This document shows, one piece after another, positions 28,770 to 38,300 of a DNA stretch of 64,000 bases. Position numbers and translations under genes: made by a program. The stretch comes from Amycolatopsis acidicola (lineage in GTDB: Bacteria; Actinomycetota; Actinomycetes; Mycobacteriales; Pseudonocardiaceae), in assembly GCF_007713735.2 (NCBI RefSeq), contig NZ_VMNW02000014.1:1-64000 (forward strand), in the 5' to 3' direction. Within the stretch, counting starts at the first letter, position 1, and each line of letters starts with the position of its first letter. The notes under the pieces are model-generated. The model made no database searches. It was not told where the DNA came from and was given only the letters and a program-made list of their open reading frames with translations.

Positions 28770-30062
28770 GTGACCGACCGGCTGACCTACGACGACGACC
28801 TGTTCCTCCGGGCGGACCGCGTCCTCGGCATCCCCGTGGTGAACCAGAGCGTGTGGCGGTTCCCCGAACGGCTCGGCCCGGAGGCGGTCGACGAGCTCGC
28901 GCGGTCGCTCGCCGTCGGGCGCCTCGGCAGGCTGGTGGTGCGCAGCCGTGTGCCGGGCGCGCGTGACCGCTGGGTCCGGTGCGGCGCGGTGACGCCGGTC
29001 GTCCGGTCCGCCCCGGTCGAACCGGGCGACGTCCTCGGCTGGGCCGACGAACAGGCCGACGTCGAGCTCGACCCGGAACTCGGGCCACCGTGGCAGCTGG
29101 CGTCCGCGCCGACAACGGACGGTGGCGAGCTGCTGTCGCTGGCCGTCTCGCACGCGGTCGGCGACGGGGGAGCGCACATCGCGTCGATCGTCGAAGCGGG
29201 CCGGAATGTCCACATCGGACGGCAGACGCGCCTTCGTGACGACGTGCGCGACAGCGTTGCCCAGGTCGTGCGCGCCGCGCGGGGGATCAGGACGGCCGTT
29301 CAGGGGCGCGGGATGGTGTCCGTGCCGCCGGGTACGCAGTCCTCCAGCGTCCGCGAGGCCGAGCCCGGCGACGAGCCCTGCCGGCCGCCGCTGACCGTGC
29401 TCGACTGCGATGCCCGGGTCTGGGAGGACGCGGCGCTGGCGAACGGCGGTTCAGGAAACGCGCTGCTCGTCGCGATCGCCGTCGAGATACTGGTGGCCTC
29501 GGGCCGGGTCGGGCCGGACGCGCCGGTGAAGGTCTCGCTGCCGGTGAGCGCGCGCGGTGGGGACGACCTGCGGGCGAACGCGACGACCGGTGTCTCCGTC
29601 GCCGTCGATGTCGGTCCCGACGGGCACGTGGGCGACCTCGCGACGATCCGGGCGCGTAGCAAGACGGCGTTCGGCTCACTGCGTTCGGGCCGGGTGCCTC
29701 CGGTGCGCGCGCTCGAACCGCTGGTCCAGCTGCTGCCGGACGCCCTCGTCGCGCGGCTGGCACGCAGCTCGCCCGCGCCGCTGTGCCTGTGTTCGAACCT
29801 CGGCACGCTGCCGAAGGACTTCACGGCGCCGACCGGGGTGCCCGCGACATCGGTGATGATGCGCTCGATGACCCGGCTGGTGACGCGCTCCCTGCTGCGG
29901 CAGCGCGGCGGGGGCCTGAGCATCTGGTGGTCACGCACCGGGGACACGGCGACACTGGCCGTGCTGGGCCTGGACCCCGGGCACTTCCCCGACGAGCCCA
30001 CGCTGCGGCGGCTGACCACCGGAGCGTTGGACCGCTGGGGGCTCCGCGCCACCTCGTGGTGA
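28770..30062 (+). CDS. WS/DGAT-like condensation-fold acyltransferase (paralogue E)
   Basis: A 430-aa paralogue of the protein at 24367-25776. Motifs in order: DDDLFLRADRVLGIPVVNQ, SRVPGARDRWVR, HAVGDG (His128-Asp132), LPVSARGGDDLRANAT, SNLGTLPKDF. GTG start 11 bp after the permease. Its translation-level coupling to a DrrAB-like exporter is the best clue that its product or substrate is exported. Family assignment (wax ester synthase/condensation superfamily) is by motif and fold-level resemblance. Confidence 0.75.
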   Translation: MTDRLTYDDDLFLRADRVLGIPVVNQSVWRFPERLGPEAVDELARSLAVGRLGRLVVRSRVPGARDRWVRCGAVTPVVRSAPVEPGDVLGWADEQADVELDPELGPPWQLASAPTTDGGELLSLAVSHAVGDGGAHIASIVEAGRNVHIGRQTRLRDDVRDSVAQVVRAARGIRTAVQGRGMVSVPPGTQSSSVREAEPGDEPCRPPLTVLDCDARVWEDAALANGGSGNALLVAIAVEILVASGRVGPDAPVKVSLPVSARGGDDLRANATTGVSVAVDVGPDGHVGDLATIRARSKTAFGSLRSGRVPPVRALEPLVQLLPDALVARLARSSPAPLCLCSNLGTLPKDFTAPTGVPATSVMMRSMTRLVTRSLLRQRGGGLSIWWSRTGDTATLAVLGLDPGHFPDEPTLRRLTTGALDRWGLRATSW

Positions 30063-30067
30063 GCGCG

Positions 30068-30460
30068 TCAGAACTCGTCGGACTTGGACAGCTCGCGCTC
30101 GAACGAGTCCGCCGCGGCCGCGACCGAGCGCATCGGCTGCTCGAACTCGTCCCGGATGTCCAGCGAAAGCAGCGGCACGGTGTGCTTGATCAGCGCGACG
30201 CCGTCGACCACCGCGGCGCCCCCGACGCTGGACGAACCGGCCAGCTCCAGGAGGCGGCGCAGGTCGATCTTGTCCGCCCAGCCGACCGCGGAGGAGATCT
30301 CCGCCCATTCGGCGCCGTCCTTGTCGGGCAGGTGGTGGACCGTGACCTGCTGGGAGCGCCCGTCCTCGGTGCCGAGGCGGAAGCGCAGCCAGTTCTCGCG
30401 CTCCTCCAGCACCTCGTAGCGCACGCGCACGTAGCTGATTACTTCGGACCAGATGGTCAC
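30068..30460 (-). CDS. Conserved hypothetical protein
   Basis: A 130-aa soluble protein starting TIWSEVISYVRVRYEVLEERENW, with acidic C-terminus EFEQPMRSVAAAADSFERELSKSDEF. No catalytic motif, signal peptide or membrane segment. I do not recognise a characterised family; YbjN/chaperone-like folds are a guess. It converges with the preceding acyltransferase (5 bp between stops) and is divergent from the methyltransferase. Confidence 0.7.
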   Translation of the reverse strand: MTIWSEVISYVRVRYEVLEERENWLRFRLGTEDGRSQQVTVHHLPDKDGAEWAEISSAVGWADKIDLRRLLELAGSSSVGGAAVVDGVALIKHTVPLLSLDIRDEFEQPMRSVAAAADSFERELSKSDEF

Positions 30461-30537
30461 GTCGGCCCTGCCTCTCGTTCACGGCTTCCGGCGCCAGCTT
30501 AGTGTCAGCGCGCCGGGTTTGCGGCAGCATGGGCGGC

Positions 30538-31161
30538 ATGGCTGACGCTTCGGCTAACCCGCGGTTCGCGAGGGCGTACGTGCGGATGAGCGAACTGGCT
30601 GACGAACGTGGCGGCGCCGAGCACCGGGAGCGCCTGCTGCGCGGGCTGAGCGGCCGGGTGCTGGAGGTCGGCGCGGGCAACGGGCGCAATTTCGCGCACT
30701 ACCCGCGCACGGTGGACGAGGTGGTGGCCGTCGAGCCGGACGGCATCCTGCGCGCCCACGCCGAACGCGCCGCGGCAGTGGTACCGGTCCGCCTGGTCGA
30801 CGGCGACGCGTCCCGGCTGCCCGCCGCGGACGGGGAGTTCGACGCCGTCGTGTACTCGCTGGTGCTTTGCTCGGTGCCCGACGTGGCTGCCGCGCTGGCC
30901 GAGGCGTGGCGAGCGCTGCGTCCTGGCGGCGAGGTCCGGTACTACGAGCATGTGCGGTCCGGCAGCGCGATCGCGGGGCGGCTGCAGGACCTGATCACCC
31001 CACTGTGGTCCCGCCTGGGCGGCGGCTGCCACCCGAACCGGGACACCGAGGGCTCCCTGCGCGCCGCGGGTTTCGAGGTGACCGGCGAGCGGTTCTCGTT
31101 CCGGCCGCAGCCCCTGATCCCCCCGACCGCCCACATTCTCGGTGTGGCAAGGAAGGTTTAG
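30538..31161 (+). CDS. Class I SAM-dependent methyltransferase
   Basis: A 207-aa methyltransferase: motif I VLEVGAGNGRNFAHYP, acidic VVAVEPDG, then DGEFDAVVYSLVLCSVPD and LRPGGEVRYYEHVRSGS. This is the UbiE/COQ5-like small-molecule type. ATG at 30538 preferred; an in-frame ATG lies three codons upstream at 30529. No clear Shine-Dalgarno. Substrate unknown. Confidence 0.82.
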   Translation: MADASANPRFARAYVRMSELADERGGAEHRERLLRGLSGRVLEVGAGNGRNFAHYPRTVDEVVAVEPDGILRAHAERAAAVVPVRLVDGDASRLPAADGEFDAVVYSLVLCSVPDVAAALAEAWRALRPGGEVRYYEHVRSGSAIAGRLQDLITPLWSRLGGGCHPNRDTEGSLRAAGFEVTGERFSFRPQPLIPPTAHILGVARKV

Positions 31162-31179
31162 CGGGCTGTCGTGCCGGGC

Positions 31180-31997
31180 TCAACACGTCGCCAGCAGGAA
31201 ATCCTCCCCGCTCGACGGGCGCAGGCCGTCCGCGCGCCCGGCGAAGTATCGCTCCGCCAGAGTGCTTCCGGGGACATGCCGCACCTCGGCGAAACCCGCG
31301 TCGCGGGCGAGCCCCAGCATCTCGTCCGGCGTGTAGAAGCTGACGAACGGCGTCCCCGAACTCCGCGCGCCTGCCTTGCTCGCCTCGAGCCCGGGGCGGT
31401 CGGCGTCGTCGAGGAGTTCCGGCGGCAGCAGGAAAGTCATGGCCAGCGTGGAGCCCGGAGCGAAGCCCGCGATCCGGCGCAGGGTGGCCGCCGTGGTGTC
31501 CTTCGACAGGTACATCGTGACGCCCGTCGAGGCGATCACCGCGGGCCGCGCCGGGTCGAAACCGGCGGTGACGAGTTGTCCCACCACGACTCGGTTTCGA
31601 AATCCACCGGCACCAGGTCCGGAACGTCGTAGCCGAGCTCGCGCAGGCGCTCCCGTTTCCACTGTGAAGTTCCCGGCTGATCGATCTCGAACACCCGGCC
31701 GGGGAAGTCGGGCCGCCGCTGGGCGAACGTGTCCAGCCCTGCCCCGAGTAGCACGTACTGACCGGCCTCCTCCGCGAGCACGAGGTCCTCGATGAACCGC
31801 GCCCGCGCCACGATCCCGGCCCGGAAACCCTTGGTGGCAACCGGATCCATGTCCGGCCGCTGCCGCCAGCCGTCGCCGGGCGCGGCCAGCCGGAGCCCGA
31901 TCGCGTCCTCGAACACGGGCGGCGGCCCGTCGACCTCCAGGTGCAGCGCGCGCCAGAGCGCCGTCCGCACCGCTGTGCTGTCCGGCTCATCGGTCAC
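31180..31997 (-). pseudogene. Frameshifted LCMT-type SAM methyltransferase
   Basis: Two frames together make one protein of about 272 aa of the putative leucine carboxyl methyltransferase-like group. The upstream frame (GTG at 31997) reads VTDEPDSTAVRTALWRALHLE to VDFETESWWD; the downstream frame continues QLVTAGFDPARPAVIASTGVTMYLSKDTTAATL to the stop at 31180. Total length is one base short of a multiple of three. Adding one base at about 31575-31580 restores one continuous frame (a D-K-L-V junction if the base is A). Either a single-base deletion in the genome or a sequencing error. Confidence 0.8.
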
Positions 31998-32118
31998 GTG
32001 CCGGACACCCCTTCGATCCCGGTAGTCATTGCGACAATCTAGCCAGCCGCCACCGGAACCCGGCGACTTCCCGTGTCCCGTGCTGACCCCGAGCGCCCGA
32101 TCGGCGACGATGTCGACC

Positions 32119-33396
32119 ATGAGTGAACTCGAAGACACCCACTCCCCGGCGCATCGCCGGGTGCCGATGGCCGGCCGGGACCCTGGGGAGTCCGGCCGGG
32201 TGTCCTCACCGCTGGAACTGCTCTTCGACCTGACCTTCGTGGTCGCCGTCGGCACCGCGGCGTCGAACTTCGCCGAGATGTTCGCCGGCGGGCACGTCGG
32301 CGCCTCGATCACCGCGTTCGTGCTCGCGATGTTCGCGATCAGCATCGCGTGGATCAGCTTCAGCTGGTTCGCCTCCGCGTTCGCCACCGACGACTGGCTG
32401 TACCGCCTCCTCACGATGGTGCAGATGATCGGCGTCGTCATCTTCTCCCTCGGCCTGCCGGCGATGTTCCGGTCCGTCGAAGAGGGCGAGCACCTCGAGC
32501 TGCGGGCGATCGTCATCGGCTACGTCGTGATGCGCGTGGCGATGGTGCTGCAGTGGTGGCGCGCCGCGCGCGAGTCGCCCGAGTTCCGCCGCGTCGGCTT
32601 CGCCAACATCCGCTGGACGGTGATCGCCCAGATCGGCTGGGTCGTGGTCGGGTTCACGAGCCTGCCGCTGGCCGCCGTGTTCGTCGCGTTCGGGCTGCTC
32701 GCGGTCATGGAGGTCGCCCTCCCGCTGCTCGCGCAGGGCCACGCGGGCGGCACGCCGTGGCATCCGCATCACGTCGCCGAGCGGTACAGCCTGTTCGCGA
32801 TCATCACTCTCGGCGAGGGCGTGGTCGGCACCGTCGCTTCTTCGGGTGACCTGCTCGGCGGCGAAGGCGGCACGCACTGGACGTTCGACGCGGTCGCCAT
32901 CGTGATCGCCGGTGTCGGGCTCACCTTCGGCATGTGGTGGGTGTACTTCACGACCCCGTTCGGCGAGATCCTGGTGCACCGCCGCAGCCGCGGCTACCTG
33001 TTCGGCTACGGGCACATCCTGCTGTTCATCGGCGTCGCGGGCGCGGGCGCCGGCCTGCACGTGGCGGGCCTGCATCTGGAGCACCACACGGAACTCGGCG
33101 ACGCGGCGGTGGTGCTCGCGCTGGCCGCACCGGTCGGGCTCTACCTGCTGATGGTGTACCTGCTGCACACCCTGCTGCTGTCCGCGAAGGACCCGTTCCA
33201 CCTCTTGCTGATCGCGCTCACGCTCGTCGTGCTCGCCGTCGCGGTGGTGCTCTCCGCCGCCGGTGTCGCGATTTCGGTGTGCCTGCTCGTCGTGATGCTC
33301 GCCCCGTTCGTCACGGTCGTCGGCTACGAACTGGTCGGCTACCGGCACCAGCGGCGCATGCTCGGAGAGCTCGCGGCACGCCACCCAGAGGGCTGA
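32119..33396 (+). CDS. LtrA-family (low temperature requirement A) membrane protein
   Basis: A 425-aa polytopic membrane protein with about twelve hydrophobic segments. SSPLELLFDLTFVVAVGTAASNF is the LtrA signature, with FSWFASAFATDDWLYR and ERYSLFAIITLGEGVVG. The family was named from a Listeria cold phenotype; biochemical role unknown. In-frame ATGs at 32110 and 32119 are equally plausible; the longer open frame is not supported. Divergent from the damaged methyltransferase. Confidence 0.88.
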   Translation: MSELEDTHSPAHRRVPMAGRDPGESGRVSSPLELLFDLTFVVAVGTAASNFAEMFAGGHVGASITAFVLAMFAISIAWISFSWFASAFATDDWLYRLLTMVQMIGVVIFSLGLPAMFRSVEEGEHLELRAIVIGYVVMRVAMVLQWWRAARESPEFRRVGFANIRWTVIAQIGWVVVGFTSLPLAAVFVAFGLLAVMEVALPLLAQGHAGGTPWHPHHVAERYSLFAIITLGEGVVGTVASSGDLLGGEGGTHWTFDAVAIVIAGVGLTFGMWWVYFTTPFGEILVHRRSRGYLFGYGHILLFIGVAGAGAGLHVAGLHLEHHTELGDAAVVLALAAPVGLYLLMVYLLHTLLLSAKDPFHLLLIALTLVVLAVAVVLSAAGVAISVCLLVVMLAPFVTVVGYELVGYRHQRRMLGELAARHPEG

Positions 33397-33477
33397 TCAC
33401 AGCGGCCACCGCGTTTCGGTGCGAAGGTCCCCACTGCGGACGCAGCGCCCTCCGGGCCGGAGTGTGGAGCACGATAA

Positions 33478-33490
33478 GTCCACTGTGGAC
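33478..33490. repeat. Palindrome GTCCACTGTGGAC
   Basis: One of five perfect copies of GTCCACWGTGGAC in the window (others at 2804, 11342, 54895 and 63981). This copy directly abuts the stop of the NrfD-like gene in a convergent gap. Confidence 0.7.
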
Positions 33491-34426
33491 TCAAGACCCG
33501 CGCTTCGCCCGTTCCCGTTGCGGCACGACGGTGTACTTCGGGTCCCTCGCCGACTCCAGGCCCGCGTGGAAGATCCCCCAGCGGAGCGCCGCCGAGGCCC
33601 CGACCAGCGCGGCACCGGAAAGCCGCCGCAGGAAGCCGTTGCGCCGTGCCAGCAGCGAACCCGCCACTCCGGCGGCGGAAAGCGCCTCTGCCGCGCGGAC
33701 GTATTTACCGCCGCGGCCGGTGCGGTAGGGCTCGGCGACCATGCCGAGCCGCCGCTCCATCAGCTTGAACGCCCCGTTTTCCAGCGTGGCGCCGAGAACA
33801 GCCAGCGTCCGCGCCGGGCCGGTCTCGGCCTCGGGCGCTGCGAGTAGCGCGAGCCCACCGGCCGCGGTGGCGGCGGAACCCACGAACACGTAAGGCATTT
33901 CGCGATAGCCGTCATGCCACGACGGGACCGCCGTGTCGGTGATCAGCGCGGCGGTGTAGGCGGCCACGGCGGGGCCGAACACCGTCGTGCCCGCCGTCGC
34001 GACTGTACCGATCCGGCGGAATTTGCCTGTCACAGCAGAGAAAGCGGCTGCGCCCGCCAGGGGCCCGTACGCGGTGAGCAGCCAGGAACCCACGCTCATC
34101 GGCGAAGTCACCTTAAGCACCCGCAGCATGTTCAGGAACCGCATGGGCCGCCCGAGATCGTTGACGAGCGCCACGAGCGAAAGGCTCACCGCGCCGAAAG
34201 CGCCGGTCTTGCTGATCGCCGCCATCGCGGGCCTGCCGGTGGCCTGCGCCCCCGCGCCCAGCAACGACGACGCCCCGGCGAGCCCGCCGAGGAACAGGTA
34301 ACCCGGGACGTCCGGTGACGCCCAGACCGGCTCCTTGAGCACGGGTTTCCCGTAGTAGGAAGAGAACTCCGCGTCCGGCACCATCGGCTGCTCGCCGCGT
34401 TTGCGCCGCTTTCCGGGGTGGGTCAT
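33491..34426 (-). CDS. NrfD/PsrC-type membrane subunit of formate dehydrogenase
   Basis: A 311-aa membrane protein after a basic cytoplasmic N-terminus (MTHPGKRRKRGEQPMVPDAEF). VPGYLFLGGLAGASSLLGAGA and TSPMSVGSWLLTAYGPLAGAA are typical of NrfD-like quinone-reacting subunits. It presumably passes electrons from the iron-sulfur subunit to the quinone pool. ATG overlaps the fdhB stop (ATGA), with AAGGAGG eight bases upstream inside the end of fdhB. Last gene of the formate dehydrogenase operon. Confidence 0.85.
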   Translation of the reverse strand: MTHPGKRRKRGEQPMVPDAEFSSYYGKPVLKEPVWASPDVPGYLFLGGLAGASSLLGAGAQATGRPAMAAISKTGAFGAVSLSLVALVNDLGRPMRFLNMLRVLKVTSPMSVGSWLLTAYGPLAGAAAFSAVTGKFRRIGTVATAGTTVFGPAVAAYTAALITDTAVPSWHDGYREMPYVFVGSAATAAGGLALLAAPEAETGPARTLAVLGATLENGAFKLMERRLGMVAEPYRTGRGGKYVRAAEALSAAGVAGSLLARRNGFLRRLSGAALVGASAALRWGIFHAGLESARDPKYTVVPQRERAKRGS

Positions 34427-35310
34427 CGCCGCCTCCTTGAGCCGAGGAACGACGCGAGCGCGCCACCGGCGAGCGTGGCGGCGGCCGTCGCAACGTGCCG
34501 CCACATTGAGGGCAGATCCCGCGTGGTCACCACGGGGTCCGGCGGCAGCCCGTACACCTCCGGCTCGTCCAGCAGCAGGAAGAACGCGCCGTCCCCGCCG
34601 ACGCCGTCGTTGGGGTCGTGCCCGTAGAGCCTCGCCTCGGGCACACCCGCTTCGTGCAGTTGCCCCACCCGCTCCCGTGCGCGTTCACGCAACTCGTCCA
34701 GCGGGCCGAACTGGATGGAATCGGTGGGACACGCCTTGGCGCAGGCCGGTTCCATGCCCTCGCCGAGCCGGTCGTAGCAGAGCGTGCACTTCCAGGCCCT
34801 GCCGTCCTCCTCGCGTCGCCCGATGACGCCGTAGGGGCAGGCGGGAATGCAGTAGCCGCAGCCGTTGCAGATGTCCTGCTGGACCACGACCGTGCCGAAC
34901 TCGGTGCGGAACAACGAACCCGTCGGGCACACGTCGAGGCAGGCCGCCTCCGTGCAGTGCTTGCACACGTCCGACGACATCAGCCACCGGAAGTCCGAAC
35001 TCTCCTCCTGGGTGCCCTGTTCGGCCATCGAGAGCACGTCGAGACCGTCGTGCAGCCCGGGGGCCTCGCGCGCGAGCGGCTTGCTCTGTTCGATGAACGC
35101 GACGTGTCGCCAGGTGCTTCCGCCGAGCCCCACCGTGTTGTCGTAGGACATCCCGGTCAGCTCGATGCCGTCCTCGGGGATCGCGTTCCACTCCTTGCAC
35201 GCCACCTCGCACGCCTTGCAGCCGATGCACACGCTGGTGTCGGTGAAGAAACCCATGCGGGGTGGGTGGTCGTGGTAGCCGGTCGCGGAGGCGGGATCGA
35301 CGGCGGTCAT
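34423..35310 (-). CDS. fdhB: Formate dehydrogenase iron-sulfur (beta) subunit
   Basis: A 295-aa ferredoxin-like subunit with four [4Fe-4S] cysteine sets: CIGCKACEVAC (28-38), CKHCTEAACLDVCP, CNGCGYCIPACP, and CTLCYDRLGEGMEPACAKACP. The C-terminus (MWRHVATAAATLAGGALASFLGSRRRR, in parts) is a single membrane anchor, as in FdnH. No Tat signal. Starts one base after the fdhA stop, so the two are translated together. Carries electrons from the Mo/W site to the NrfD-like subunit. Confidence 0.92.
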   Translation of the reverse strand: MTAVDPASATGYHDHPPRMGFFTDTSVCIGCKACEVACKEWNAIPEDGIELTGMSYDNTVGLGGSTWRHVAFIEQSKPLAREAPGLHDGLDVLSMAEQGTQEESSDFRWLMSSDVCKHCTEAACLDVCPTGSLFRTEFGTVVVQQDICNGCGYCIPACPYGVIGRREEDGRAWKCTLCYDRLGEGMEPACAKACPTDSIQFGPLDELRERARERVGQLHEAGVPEARLYGHDPNDGVGGDGAFFLLLDEPEVYGLPPDPVVTTRDLPSMWRHVATAAATLAGGALASFLGSRRRR

Positions 35311-35311
35311 G

Positions 35312-38300
35312 TCACAGCTCCATTCCGGTGTCCTCGGTGATCCCGGCCCGCCGGTGGTATTCGCGGACCAGCTCCAGCCGCGCCGGCCCGCGCGGGCGCC
35401 TGCCGGGCCGGATGTCGCACGCCAGCGCCTTGCTCTCCTGGATGTGGCTGTTCGGCTCGAGGCTGATCGAGCCGAGGTCGTTCGCCGAGTCGCCGGTGAC
35501 CAGCCCGCTGGAGCCCCAGTGATAGGGCACGCCGACCTGGTGCAGCACCTTTCCCTGCACCCGCAACGGCGTCATCCGCTCGGTGACCAGCACCCGTGCC
35601 TCGATCGCGGCGCGCGCGGTGATGATCGTGGCCCAGCCCGCGTGCTCGAGCCCGCGCTCTTCAGCCAGCTCGGGGGAGATCTCGCAGAACATCTCGGGCT
35701 GCAGCTCGGCGAGGTACGGCTGCCAGCGGCTCATCCCGCCCGCGGTGTGGTGCTCGGTGAGGCGGTACGTGGTGAGCACGAACGGGAACACGTCCGCGCC
35801 CGGTTGCGCGCCGCTGGGCTGGAGCCGGTTTTGCTTGTGCGGCAGGAGTTGCCGCACCGGGTTGTGCTGCTGGCCGTACAACAGGTTGGGGAACGGCGAC
35901 TCCTGCGGCTCGTAGTGCACCGGCATCGGGCCGTCGGTCAGCCCGGCAGGCGCGAAGAGCCAGGCCTTCCCGTCTGCCTGCATGATGAACGCGTCCTGGC
36001 CGCTCAGCGCGTCCGGCCCCGTCGCGCCTTCCTCCGGCTGGAAGTCCGGCGCCTTCGTGGCCTTGAAGTCGGCGATGTCGTGCCCCGTCCACTTCTGCTG
36101 GGCGGCATCCCACCAAACCAGTGCTTTCCTTTCGCTCCAAGGCTTTCCGTCCGGATCCGCGGAGGCGCGGTTGTAGAGCACGCGGCGGTTCATCGGCCAC
36201 GCCCAGCCCCATTCGGGCGCGACCCAGCTCTGCTCGGTGCCCGGTTTGCGCCGTGCGGACTGGTTCACGCCGTCGGCGTAGACGCCGCAGTAGATCCAGC
36301 AGCCACAGGTGGTCGAGCCGTCGTCGCGGAGCTGTTCGTAGCCGGACAACGGTTCGCCGTCGGCGTTCCAGCCGTTGACCTCGGCGAGCACGGCCTCGGC
36401 GTCGGGGTCGTCGAACTCGCCCTTGGTGGGGTAGTCCCACGTCAGGTCCAGCACCGGCCGGTCCCGCTCTTCGTCCGAAGTGGACAGTTTCTCCCTGATG
36501 ATGCGCCCGAGGTGGTAGGTGAACCACAGATCGCTGCGCGCGTCGCCGGGCGGCTCCACGGCCTGGTGGTGCCATTGCAGCATCCGCTGGGTGTTGGTGA
36601 AACTGCCGTCCTTTTCGGTGTGCGCGGCGGCGGGCAGGAAGAACACCTCGGTGGCGATGTCCTCGGTGCGCAGCTCACCGCTTTCGATCTCCGGCCCGTC
36701 CTGCCACCAGCTCGCGCTTTCGATCAGCGAGAAGTCCCGCACCACCAGCCAGTCCAGGCTGGCCAAGCCAAGCCGCTGCATCCGCCCGTTCGACGAACCG
36801 ACCGCGGGGTTCTCGCCGTAGAGGAAGTACCCCTTGCAGGTGCCTTCCAACTGGGCCAGCACGGTTTCGTACGTGCTGTGGCTGCCGGTCAGTCTTGGCA
36901 GGTAGTCGAAGCAGAAGTCGTTGTCCGGCCGGGCCGCCGGGCCCCAGTAGGCCTTGAGCAGGCTCACCAGGTACTTCCGCATGTTGCCCCAGTAACCCTT
37001 GCGCGTGCTCTCCGCCTCGATGAACGTGTCGAGGTTTTCGTTGGTGTGCGCGTGCGGCATCGGGATGTAGCCGGGCAGCAGGTTGAACAGCGTCGGGATG
37101 TCCGTCGACCCCTGGATCGACGCGTGCCCGCGCAGTGCGAGGATCCCGCCGCCAGGGCGGCCGATGTTGCCCAGCAGCGTCTGCAGGATCGACGCCGTGC
37201 GGATGTACTGCACGCCGACGCTGTGCTGGGTCCAGCCGACCGCGTAGCAGAAGGCGCTCGTCCGGTCGCGGCCCGAGTTCTCAGTCAGGAGGTCGCAGAT
37301 CTGCCGGAACTTTTCCGTTGGCACGCCACAGATCTGTTCGACCACTTCCGGCGTGTAGCGCGCGTAATGCCGTTTGAGGAGCTGGAACACGCATCGCGGG
37401 TGCTGCAGCGTCGGATCGGTCTTCGGCTCGGCGCCGACCTCCGCGCCGCCGGAACCGTGCGCCTCTCCGCGCGCCGCTTCGCTCACGGCCGCGCCGCCGC
37501 GGGTCCGTGCGTCCCACTGCTGGTCGCGTTCGCCGGAAGCGGCCTGCATCTCCGCGCCGTCGTACTGCCAGGTCTCCGTGTCGTAGCTGCGGTTTTCCTT
37601 GTCCAGCCCGGAAAAGAGCCCGTCCAGATCCTCGGTGTCGGCGAACTCCGCACCGATGATCGTGGCCGCGTTCGTGTAGGCCAGTACGTACTCGCGGAAG
37701 TCCTTGCCCTCGGTCAGCACGTGGTTGACGATCCCGCCGAGGAACGCGATGTCGGTGCCCGCGCGCAGCGGCACGTGGATGTCGGCGAGCGCGCTGGTGC
37801 GGGTGAACCGCGGGTCGACGTGGATGACCTTGGCGCCGCGGGCCTTCGCTTCCATCACCCACTGGAAGCCGACCGGATGGCATTCGGCCATGTTCGAGCC
37901 CTCGATGACGATGCAGTCGGCGTTGGCGAGGTCCTGCTGGAACGTCGTGGCGCCCCCACGACCGAAGGAGGTCCCCAGACCGGGAACCGTGGAGGAGTGT
38001 CAAATGCGAGCTTGGTTCTCGATCTGGATCGCGCCGAGTGCGGTGAAGAGCTTCTTGATCAGGTAGTTCTCTTCGTTGTCCAGTGTCGCGCCGCCGAGGC
38101 TCGCGATGCCCACCGTCCGCCGCACCGGCGTGCCGTCGGCCTCCCACTGCCACCCGTGCTCGCGGGCGGCGATGGTCCGGTCGGCGATCATGTCCATGGC
38201 CGTGTCGAGGTCGAGTTGCTCCCACTCGGTGCCGTAGGGCCGGCGGTAGAGCACCCTGTGCTCGCGTGCGGGGCCGGTGGTGAGCTGCAGGCTCGCGGAT

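Noticed and set aside
37891..38000. Formate dehydrogenase read as two genes or as a nonsense pseudogene
   Set aside because: The TGA is at the selenocysteine site, both halves are in the same frame and intact, and a SECIS hairpin follows; a pseudogene would not keep these.
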